Shown: piece after piece, positions 12,855 to 19,207 of the stretch
Layout of the letters: every line of letters starts with the position of its first letter
Position numbering within the stretch: position 1 is the first letter of the stretch
Assembly (NCBI GenBank): GCA_030601865.1
Contig: JAUWAW010000004.1
Location: 1-45,683, forward strand
Source: Candidatus Nealsoniibacteriota bacterium
Lineage (GTDB): Bacteria > Patescibacteriota > Minisyncoccia > Minisyncoccales > JAUWAW01
DNA length: 45,683 bases
Direction of reading: 5' to 3'
Position numbers and translations under genes: made by a program
The notes under the pieces: generated by a model
Told to the model about the DNA's origin: nothing
Database searches by the model: none
Seen by the model: only the letters and a program-made list of their open reading frames with translations

Positions 12855-12881
12855 CTTACATCACGCAAAAACACTTGTCAA
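12855..12881 (-). promoter_or_regulatory. Promoter of the Trp-leader unit
   Basis: TTGACA (12881-12876), a 15-nt spacer and TGTAAG (12860-12855). The -35 box overlaps the metG stop codon. Spacing and ATG placement match the Leu-unit promoter. Confidence 0.7.
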
Positions 12882-14323
12882 GTACCCAACCTGGGGAAGA
12901 GTGGTTTTGATTTTTTTGTTTTTAATTGCGCCAGTATCTTTTCTGAAGTTTCTGGCAAAAATGGCTCAAGCATTTTGGCAATTTCAGATAAAGCAATCAG
13001 CAAATTATTAATTATTAATAATTGTTTATCGGATTTTTCCCACGGCCGCTCTCTCTCAATATATTTATCGCAAAAACTAATCATTTGCCAAATTGCAGCC
13101 AGCGCCTCATTAAATTTGAAGGACTCTAATGACTTCTTATATCCCTCCCAACGTTTTTCTATTTCTTTTTTAAGATTTGCGTTTTGAGTTGTGGTTTTGA
13201 GTTTTGAGTTTTGAGTTTTGAGTTGTTTTGCCATTGTCAACACCCTGGCCAGCAAATTCCCCAAGCCGGAAGCAAGGTCAGCATTATACCGTTCTTCAAA
13301 CTTCTCTCGGGTATAATCTCCGTCCTCAGTGGGCGAAATCTCTCGCAAGAGAAAATAGCGCACCGGGTCAGTGCCGTATTTCTCAACCAATTCAAAAGGG
13401 TCAACCACATTACCCAAACTCTTGGACATTTTTTGACCGCCAGAAGTCAAATAGCCGTGAACAAAAATCGTCTTGGGCAAAGCAAGTTTGGCTGAAAGCA
13501 ATAAAGCTATCCAATATACACAATGAAATCTGGATATTCCCTTTCCTATGACATGTAATTTATTCTTGTTTTTTTGCCAAAATTCTTGGAATTTTTTACT
13601 ATTTTTGGCATAGCCCAAGGCAGTAATATAGTTGGCAAGGGCCTCAATCCAGCACCACATTTTCTGCGAAGGGTCCCCGGGCACGTCAATACCCCAGCCA
13701 TGCGCCCGCTCATTGGAACGAGAAATACAAATATCTTGAAGGCCGGAATTGATAAAACTTATAATCTCGTTTTTACGGGTTTCTGGGATAATTTTTGCCT
13801 TATCGGTTTCAATGATTTTTTTAATCTGCTTTTCATATTTTGAGAGTTTGAAAAAATAATTCTCTTCTTCAACTAATTCGGGTTTTGTCTGGTGCTCTGG
13901 ACAAAGTCCATTTATTAACTCGCTTTCCTTATAAAATGCCTCGCAACCCACGCAATAAAGCCCTTTGTATTTCTTTTTATAAATATCTTTTTGGCAAACA
14001 CGCCAAAGTTTCTGGGCCCCTTCAATATGCCTTTTTTCAGTCGTTCTGATAAAGTCGTCGAAACTTAAATTAAGGATTTTTTTTAGTTGATAAAACTTTT
14101 TAGCAATTCTATCAACCCATTTTTTTACCGGAACTCCCTCCTTTTCAGCAGCTCGGACATTTTTAATGGAATTTTCATCCGTACCAGTCAAAAAGAAAAC
14201 ATCCTCACCCAAAATTCGGTGATACCGAGCAATGACATCTGCCTGAATTTTCTCTAAGGCATGGCCTGTGTGCGGCGGTGCATTAACATAATCTATGGCC
14301 GTTGAAACAAAAAACTTTTTCAT
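12878..14323 (-). CDS. metG: Methionyl-tRNA synthetase
   Basis: Class I synthetase charging tRNA-Met. I start at MKKFFVSTAIDYVNAPP (14323; 14332 also possible); the tracked 14428 adds an unrelated prefix. The HIGH box is PPHTGHA and KMSKS is GGQKMSKSLGNVVDP. The inserted CP domain has Cys in YCVGCEAFY and LCPEH, and the anticodon-binding helical bundle follows to the end. No C-terminal tRNA-binding OB domain is present. A Lys/Thr/Gln-rich stretch (LKTQNSKLKTTTQNANLKK) at about residue 405 comes from a GAGTTTTGAGTTTTGAGTT-type tandem repeat, an apparent in-frame insertion. It lies upstream of the three attenuator units. Confidence 0.95.
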   Translation of the reverse strand: MKKFFVSTAIDYVNAPPHTGHALEKIQADVIARYHRILGEDVFFLTGTDENSIKNVRAAEKEGVPVKKWVDRIAKKFYQLKKILNLSFDDFIRTTEKRHIEGAQKLWRVCQKDIYKKKYKGLYCVGCEAFYKESELINGLCPEHQTKPELVEEENYFFKLSKYEKQIKKIIETDKAKIIPETRKNEIISFINSGLQDICISRSNERAHGWGIDVPGDPSQKMWCWIEALANYITALGYAKNSKKFQEFWQKNKNKLHVIGKGISRFHCVYWIALLLSAKLALPKTIFVHGYLTSGGQKMSKSLGNVVDPFELVEKYGTDPVRYFLLREISPTEDGDYTREKFEERYNADLASGLGNLLARVLTMAKQLKTQNSKLKTTTQNANLKKEIEKRWEGYKKSLESFKFNEALAAIWQMISFCDKYIERERPWEKSDKQLLIINNLLIALSEIAKMLEPFLPETSEKILAQLKTKKSKPLFPRLGT

Positions 14324-14437
14324 TAAATTCATTTTATCACATTTTTTGGTAATTTCCATATGCGCAGTTACTAAAAAATTGCGAAAGAAATTCGCCTTTT
14401 TATGCAAAAGGCGAAAACAGAGAAGCAAGTTTAGAAT

Positions 14438-15262
14438 TTACAATTGAGTGTTTACAATTACTACAAATTCTCCTTTAATTTTGTCCCCGCCTGCATCGCT
14501 ACGCGAGCAAGCGCTCGCTTGTGAAGTGTTGCGGGCGGGTTTTTCTATGCGTTTGATGACCTGCTCAATTGTGCCGCGGTAGATGGTCTCAAATTTCTTG
14601 GTCAATTCTCGGCAGACAACTATTTGCCAAGATTCTTCGCTCCGCTTCGCTTCACTCAGAATGACAGCAAGTTCATTCAATGTCTTTAAAATGCGGTGAG
14701 GGGATTCGTAGAAGATGACGGGATATTTTGAATGTACAACTTGCTCAAAAAACTTTTTGCGTTTTCTTTTGGCTGGCGGAAAGCCCAGGAATAAAAACTT
14801 GTCCATGGGAAAACCAGAGATACTGGCTGCTGCTGTCACGGCCGAAGGCCCAGGAACAGGCACAATCTTAATATCTGGATACGCGCTAAGACGGCGATCG
14901 CCTTGGTATGACGTATTTAAAGTATTTATAATTGCTTGGATTAGTTTGTTGCCCGGGTCGGAAATGCCGGGGGTGCCAGCGTCAGAAACCAGGGCCAAAT
15001 CCTTTCCCCCGCCCGCATCGCTACGCGAAGCGTTGCGGGCGGGTTGCTTTAAAAGGTCTAAAATATAATTTATTTTCTTTAATTTTGAGTGCTGATGATA
15101 AGAAAGCGTAGGAGTTGCTATTTTATAACGGTTTAACAATTTTCTGGTTACCCGAGTATCCTCGCACAAAATTAAATCAACCCCCCTGAGAATACGGAGG
15201 GCACGGAAGGATAGATCCTCAAGATTGCCTATGGGAGTTGAAACGATGTATAAAGTAGACAT
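14438..15262 (-). CDS. rsmI: 16S rRNA (cytidine1402-2'-O)-methyltransferase with three repeat insertions
   Basis: Tetrapyrrole-methylase fold. The start is MSTLYIVSTPIGNLEDLSFR, followed by LILCEDTRVTRKLL, LVSDAGTPGISDPG, VPGPSAVTAAASISGFP, FLGFPPAKRKRKKFF and VICRELTKKFE-like CRELTKKFE. Three stretches are foreign to the family: KQPARNASRSDAGGG before KDLALVSDAG, ILSEAKRSEES before WQIVVC, and KPARNTSQASACSRSDAGGD before KIKGEFVV. Each matches an inverted or GCGAAGCG-type DNA repeat at variable positions of the fold. All conserved motifs remain intact. It abuts the AI-2E transporter gene, whose stop is 1 bp from this ATG. Confidence 0.95.
   Translation of the reverse strand: MSTLYIVSTPIGNLEDLSFRALRILRGVDLILCEDTRVTRKLLNRYKIATPTLSYHQHSKLKKINYILDLLKQPARNASRSDAGGGKDLALVSDAGTPGISDPGNKLIQAIINTLNTSYQGDRRLSAYPDIKIVPVPGPSAVTAAASISGFPMDKFLFLGFPPAKRKRKKFFEQVVHSKYPVIFYESPHRILKTLNELAVILSEAKRSEESWQIVVCRELTKKFETIYRGTIEQVIKRIEKPARNTSQASACSRSDAGGDKIKGEFVVIVNTQL
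14486..14539. repeat. CCCGCC...GGGCGGG palindromic element in the rsmI 3' part
   Basis: CCCGCCTGCATCGCTACGCG on one side and GTTGCGGGCGGG on the other, with an inner GAGCAAGCGCTCGCTT hairpin. It is a longer variant of the element at 15009-15044 in the same gene and encodes PARNTSQASACSRSDAGG. Confidence 0.85.
14631..14668. repeat. GATTCTTCGCT...CTCAGAATGAC repeat inside rsmI
   Basis: The sequence resembles a GATTCTTCGCTTCGCTCAGAATGAC-type repeat I have seen in many bacterial genomes. Here it is in frame and encodes VILSEAKRSEES. Confidence 0.65.
15009..15044. repeat. Palindromic element in the rsmI 5' part
   Basis: CCCGCCCGCATCGCT and AGCGTTGCGGGCGGG pair over 15 bp (two mismatches) around ACGCGA. 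It encodes PARNASRSDAGG directly before the invariant LVSDAGTPG region. Confidence 0.9.
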
Positions 15263-16300
15263 TTACAAAACGACTGCTTTTTCTTTTTCTTCCTTGCGTT
15301 GCTTCAAGAAATCGCGTAAAAATTCAAACAGTATGCCTGCCAAAGGAATGGCCAGGACTGCTCCCAAAAAGCCCCAGAGTTTTCCGCCAACAAACAAAGC
15401 AACCAGGACTAAAACCGGAGGGATGCCAATAAATTTCTTGCTTAAAATCGGAGTAAGAATATTGCCTTCAATCTGCTGAATTAAAACAAAAACAATCAGA
15501 ACGAAAACTGCTTGCAGAGCCGAACTCAGAGAGACAATCAAGAAAATGAGAATGCCGGTGATAAACGGGCCAACAAAAGGAATAAAATTTAAAATACCAG
15601 CCAGCAAACCCAAAGAAAAGGGATACTTTACGTCAAAAAGCAGAAAAGCAATATAGGAAGCCACACCGACAAAAAGACAAGCCAATATTCTTGAAAGAAA
15701 CCAGCCACTCACCTTTCGCTGACACTTTCTCCACAGATTAAGGACATAGACCTCATATTTCTTTGGAGAAAAAAGAGATAGAGTCCTCTCGGCTGCTTTT
15801 TCTTCTAAAGAAAGATAGATAGCCACGGCAATAACAAAGATGGTTGAAAAGATGCCTCCGAAAATAGCAAAGAGGGCACTAAAGATACTGCCAGCCATTC
15901 CCTCCAGGGTCTTGCCAAAAGCATCTAAAAAACTTTCTACATTCTCAAAGGCCTGAAGCCCGAGCCCCTTCAGGGGAGGAGAAATCTTTTCAAAATATTG
16001 AGGAACCAGCTGAGAAAACTGTTGAATTTCTTGAATAAATAAAGGAAGTACTGCATAAACTGATAAACTGATAAATCCAAGGGCGGCCACATAAATAAAA
16101 ATAATTGCCAAGGTTCTCGGAAGCCGTTTTCTGTGTAAAAAATCAATGGCCGGGTTAAACAAAACAGAAATTATCAAAGCGAAAATAAACCAGATTAAAA
16201 TATCTCTGAGCAGAAAAACAAGATAAAAACAGACAATGGCTAACGCAATCTTGAGAATAGTAGACCAGGATATGTCTAAAAAACGGTCGCCGTTCATCAA
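15263..16300 (-). CDS. AI-2E/PerM-family membrane transporter
   Basis: 345 aa with about eight hydrophobic segments in the arrangement of the AI-2E transporter superfamily: an N-terminal pair (ILKIALAIVCFYLVFLL and IWFIFALIISVLF), the NPAIDFLHRKRLPRTLAI link, a long amphipathic central region, then GLLAGILNFIPFVGPFITGI and IQQIEGNILTPILSKKFIGI near the C-terminus, both family hallmarks. Members export small molecules or act as Na+/H+ antiporters; the substrate here is unknown. It is co-directional with rsmI, with 1 bp between stop and start, and follows the M16 peptidase by 1 bp. Confidence 0.9.
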   Translation of the reverse strand: MMNGDRFLDISWSTILKIALAIVCFYLVFLLRDILIWFIFALIISVLFNPAIDFLHRKRLPRTLAIIFIYVAALGFISLSVYAVLPLFIQEIQQFSQLVPQYFEKISPPLKGLGLQAFENVESFLDAFGKTLEGMAGSIFSALFAIFGGIFSTIFVIAVAIYLSLEEKAAERTLSLFSPKKYEVYVLNLWRKCQRKVSGWFLSRILACLFVGVASYIAFLLFDVKYPFSLGLLAGILNFIPFVGPFITGILIFLIVSLSSALQAVFVLIVFVLIQQIEGNILTPILSKKFIGIPPVLVLVALFVGGKLWGFLGAVLAIPLAGILFEFLRDFLKQRKEEKEKAVVL

Positions 16301-16301
16301 A

Positions 16302-17570
16302 TTAAAAAGTTCTCAATAACTGCTCAAGGCTTTTTTCGTTCTTAAGTGGGCCAACCAGGGCCAAATTTAATTTTTGGGCCTGGAAAATGTCTTGAGCAAT
16401 TTTTAAAATATCGTCTGGCTTTACTTTATTAATTTTAGCATAGATTTGTTCTAAAGTTAAAACCTCTTTTTTGAGTAGTTCTTGCAGGCCATAAAAAGAA
16501 GCCTGGGCATCAGAAGATTCTAAAAGCAAGACGGTTTTTCCCTTAATATAATCTTTGGCTTTTTTAAGTTCTGTTGGGGCAATCTTTCTTTGAGAAACTT
16601 TCTTGTATTCTCTTAAAATGGTGGAGATGGCTTTTTCCGCATTTTTATTGTCCACTCCAGCTTGGGTTACTAAAAATCCTGTGTCGGTATTACTATCAGA
16701 ACTGGTGGTTACATAATAAGCAATGCCCAGTTTTTCTCTCACCTCAATAAATAATCTGGAGCTCATCATGCCTCCTAATATGGTGGCTAAAATTTCTTGC
16801 GCGTATCTTTGGGGATGAAAAAGATTGTACCCTCTCACCCCTAAACAAAGATGGGTCTGGCCGGTTTTTCTCTGGTATAAAAGACAGCCAAGCCTTGTTT
16901 GCTTCTCAAGAACCAGCGGTTTTGCATTTGGTTCGCCCTGAGTGATTTTAGAAAAATATTTTTTTGCTTTTTTAAGCGCTGCTGCCGGCGCTATTTTCCC
17001 GGCTATACAAACCACTGTGTTTGAGGCAACATACTGCTTTTTCATATAGTCTAATAATTTTGGGTGTGAAATTCCGGCTACACTTTCTTTGCTGCCAACC
17101 ACATCCCAGCCAGCTGGCTGGTCGCCATATAAGAGCTTATTCCATAAAATGCCAACATAACTCATCGGGTTGTCAAAAATCATATTAATCTCCTCAATAA
17201 TGACTCCTTTTTCTTTTTTAATCTGTTTTTCTGGCAGTAAAGAATTCAAATAAATATCTGAAACCCAGTCCAAAGCCAAATCAAAATGGGGAAGAGCCAC
17301 TTTGGCAAAATAGCCGGTGTATTCTTCTGAAGTGAAAGCATTGTAAATGCCGCCAACCCTGTCTAAAGTTTCGGCAATGGCTGTAGTTGAGGGTCTTTTC
17401 TTTGTGCCCTTGAAAAACATATGCTCCAAAAAATGGGAAATGCCGCTTATTTCTTTTTTCTCATATTTGGAACCAGTGCCAACCAAAACCAAAACCGTCA
17501 CTGCCTGAGTGTTTTTTTGAGGAACAATAATAATTCTTAAACCATTGGCAAGCGTTGTTTTCTTGAACAT
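16302..17570 (-). CDS. M16-family zinc metallopeptidase
   Basis: 422 aa. The inverted zinc motif HFLEH appears in GISHFLEHMFFKGTKKRP at about residue 45. The distal Glu is in the EKGVIIEEINM region. The second, non-catalytic half has the family YNLFHPQRYAQEILATILGG and SSRLFIEVREKLGIAYYV motifs. One-chain M16 proteins of this size usually dimerise to enclose peptide substrates (processing peptidase or YmxG/PqqL type). No signal peptide, so probably cytoplasmic. It is packed between an AMIN-like membrane protein (1 bp) and the transporter. Confidence 0.93.
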   Translation of the reverse strand: MFKKTTLANGLRIIIVPQKNTQAVTVLVLVGTGSKYEKKEISGISHFLEHMFFKGTKKRPSTTAIAETLDRVGGIYNAFTSEEYTGYFAKVALPHFDLALDWVSDIYLNSLLPEKQIKKEKGVIIEEINMIFDNPMSYVGILWNKLLYGDQPAGWDVVGSKESVAGISHPKLLDYMKKQYVASNTVVCIAGKIAPAAALKKAKKYFSKITQGEPNAKPLVLEKQTRLGCLLYQRKTGQTHLCLGVRGYNLFHPQRYAQEILATILGGMMSSRLFIEVREKLGIAYYVTTSSDSNTDTGFLVTQAGVDNKNAEKAISTILREYKKVSQRKIAPTELKKAKDYIKGKTVLLLESSDAQASFYGLQELLKKEVLTLEQIYAKINKVKPDDILKIAQDIFQAQKLNLALVGPLKNEKSLEQLLRTF

Positions 17571-17571
17571 A

Positions 17572-18072
17572 TTATTTTTCTATATCCACAATAATCCTTA
17601 CCGGATTTTCCAAAGCATGAAGATAAAATTTTGCGTCTCTATTTAAGGCAATAGTATAGGCAGCAGATGAATCATCATAAGTTATTTCGCGCGTATAAGA
17701 GGCAACTACTTCATCATTAACTATAATTGGCTCCTCTGCTTTATTTCCTGTAAAATCTCTCCGCACCCCGCCTATAAACAATTTAATTAGTCTGGCGCTT
17801 GGCCAAAACTCTGCCGTGGTAAAAGGCACTACTTTGGCCTCTCCAAAATCAAAAACAATTCTGTAATAATCTTTATGGTCAGTATGTCTAATATCCTCTA
17901 AAATCAATCCATCGGTCAGCTCGCCGACTTGCTGTTTATCAAAAGAATATTTGCCGGCCGGCTTAGCAGCTTCCTCGGCTGGTGCTTGTAATTGTTGATA
18001 CACCAAAACTCCAGCAACAATTACTGCCAAAATAATTAAAATCCAAATTCTAGAAAAACCTTTTTGAGGCAT
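17572..18072 (-). CDS. Membrane-anchored AMIN-like domain protein
   Basis: 166 aa. An N-terminal anchor (IWILIILAVIVAGVLVYQQL) is followed by an Ala/Pro/Glu linker and a beta-rich domain with LEDIRHTDHKDYYRIVFDFG, LIKLFIGGVRRD and the ending ENPVRIIVDIEK. The layout (R-I-V-F-D strand early, P-x-R-I-V-V-D-I at the end) is that of AMIN-type cell-envelope domains, which bind peptidoglycan or surface polymers. It is probably exported and tethered. It heads the gene series toward the M16 peptidase. Family-level call only. Confidence 0.7.
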   Translation of the reverse strand: MPQKGFSRIWILIILAVIVAGVLVYQQLQAPAEEAAKPAGKYSFDKQQVGELTDGLILEDIRHTDHKDYYRIVFDFGEAKVVPFTTAEFWPSARLIKLFIGGVRRDFTGNKAEEPIIVNDEVVASYTREITYDDSSAAYTIALNRDAKFYLHALENPVRIIVDIEK

Positions 18073-18118
18073 AAATTAACGAGAACGGTTCACATTATAT
18101 TCCATATTCTATATTTCT

Positions 18119-18152
18119 GGTTCAAATTATGACGATCGTCACGATTTGAACC
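18119..18152. repeat. 34-bp palindrome with CGATCG centre, 3' of a glyQS remnant
   Basis: Arms GGTTCAAATTATGA and TCACGATTTGAACC flank CGATCG; only two symmetric positions differ. Arm sequence (G-K-K-T-C-A-R-A-A-T) resembles those of the elements in ileS and pth. It lies 5 bp past the stop of the remnant at 18158. Confidence 0.85.
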
Positions 18153-18157
18153 ACTTT

Positions 18158-18229
18158 TTATTCTAATCTTTCTCTTAAAATTTCCGGTAAATCTTTTATT
18201 TTTATTCTTTCTTGTTTCATTGTGTCGCG
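18158..18229 (-). pseudogene. Remnant of a second glycyl-tRNA synthetase C-terminus
   Basis: The minus strand reads RDTMKQERIKIKDLPEILRE then RLE and TAA. The true glyQS at 19208 ends RDTMKQERIKIKDLIKILKQ then KLEN. A TAG lies directly upstream in this frame, so only about 23 codons survive. DNA identity with the glyQS 3' end is obvious, for example TTTTTATTCTTTCTTGTTTC. This shows a partial duplication or recombination, with the toxin-antitoxin remnant lying between the two copies. Confidence 0.8.
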
Positions 18230-18277
18230 CTATTCTTAGGGCTTTCTAACTTTTATAAGTTTTTTACCCTTTTCCAG

Positions 18278-18640
18278 TTATTTCTTATCTAAAGTGATTA
18301 ACTCCAGATTATAATCATAAGCAAGTGCAACATAGATAGCATCGGCACTTTTAAGCTCTGTTTAGATAATAATCCAGGCAGCAAGATTTGCTAAATGATT
18401 ATCTATGGGAACAAAAGAAAAATTAGGGAGCATCCTCAGGGCCATTGAAAATCCATAGGCAGTTTTTGGATCCTTCGTAGCTCTTGCCAATGCTGAAGTT
18501 ATTTCTGGAATAACAATCTCTGGAAGAAATATCTTTAGGTTTTCTTCTCTCACTAACTCCAAAAAAGCCCTACTTTTAGAAGAATAGGGCTCCTTCGGAC
18601 GTTGAGCATTAACAATTACACTGGCATCAAGACAGTACAT
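18278..18640 (-). pseudogene. PIN-domain (VapC-like) toxin interrupted by an in-frame stop
   Basis: ATG 18640 opens MYCLDASVIVNAQRP, with the first PIN aspartate. EIVIPEITSALARAT carries the conserved Glu. After NLAAWIII there is TAA (18364-18362), but the same frame continues TELKSADAIYVALAYDYNLE and LITLDKK, the canonical C-terminal PIN half with the ADAIYVALA aspartate and the T-x-D. One base change would restore a 120-aa toxin. The truncated product lacks half the active site, so it is very probably inactive. It sits 4 bp after a small ORF, in the usual antitoxin-toxin order. Confidence 0.88.
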
Positions 18641-18644
18641 AGAA

Positions 18645-18821
18645 TTATTGACGTTCTTCCTTAAGAATCTCAAAACTCTTCTTCTTTGTCTTCCATAAGC
18701 GATCAATCTTTCTGCCTATCTTTTCTAAATTTAGCCAGGCATTTCTATAACTATTAGGGTCTACTTTCAGTTGAATTCTCAACCTTTGATATTCTCTTGT
18801 AGGAGTAATTACATTTGTCAT
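18645..18821 (-). CDS. Putative antitoxin partner of the PIN pseudogene (58 aa)
   Basis: Too short for the ORF track. ATG 18821 opens MTNVITPTREYQRLRIQLK, then NAWLNLEKIGRKIDRLWKTK and a charged tail ending EERQ. It is basic and helix-rich, 4 bp ahead of the PIN toxin. Position, size and spacing fit a VapB-like antitoxin, although no DNA-binding fold can be named. With the toxin broken it may be relaxed from selection. Confidence 0.6.
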   Translation of the reverse strand: MTNVITPTREYQRLRIQLKVDPNSYRNAWLNLEKIGRKIDRLWKTKKKSFEILKEERQ

Positions 18822-18917
18822 ATATTTTATATTACTCTTAAATTAAATTTATGTCAACCAAAAAACTTAGAAAATCCCTATTTTATATCTACTCCAAAAA
18901 GCGAAATGTTGGCCCCG

Positions 18918-19157
18918 TTACTCATTCTCACGTTTTTCCATTTTTTCTTCGATCTTTTTAATTCTGCAATCTAAATAACCCAAGCCGAAAATTACTGCGG
19001 TGATAAGAAGACCTAACCCTGCAAGCGTAAGATACCATTTGTAATGCCAGGTATTAGTATTGTCGCCCCAAATTATATGTGTAGCTCCAAGAAATGTAAA
19101 AATTATTGCCAATATCTTCAACCACTTACCTGGTTTTTTTAATTTGGCCTTGGGCAT
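18918..19157 (-). CDS. Small two-TM membrane protein
   Basis: ATG 19157 (MPKAKLKKPGKWLKIL) is preferred over the tracked 19337, which overlaps glyQS out of frame and crosses a palindrome. The 79-aa product has a basic start, TM1 (ILAIIFTFLGATHIIWG), a short polar loop, TM2 (LTLAGLGLLITAVIFGLGYL) and a charged coiled end (CRIKKIEEKMEKRENE). No known family. It lies 3' of glyQS, separated by the 36-bp palindrome. 18822-18917 holds nothing recognisable. Confidence 0.55.
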   Translation of the reverse strand: MPKAKLKKPGKWLKILAIIFTFLGATHIIWGDNTNTWHYKWYLTLAGLGLLITAVIFGLGYLDCRIKKIEEKMEKRENE

Positions 19158-19166
19158 AAATTTGGG

Positions 19167-19202
19167 CCAAAACTCTGCTGCTACATAGCAGCAGAGTTTT
19201 GG
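19167..19202. repeat. 36-bp perfect palindrome 3' of glyQS
   Basis: CCAAAACTCTGCTGCTA, two bases, then TAGCAGCAGAGTTTTGG. It starts 5 bp after the glyQS stop, the same position that the 18119 palindrome has relative to the glyQS remnant. No T-run follows on the minus strand, so it is not a standard terminator. Confidence 0.9.
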
Positions 19203-19207
19203 CGATT

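Noticed and set aside
13180-13240. Frameshift in metG at the GAGTTTTGAGTTTTGAGTT run
   Set aside because: The tandem repeat keeps the reading frame and conserved domains continue on both sides, so it is an in-frame repeat insertion.
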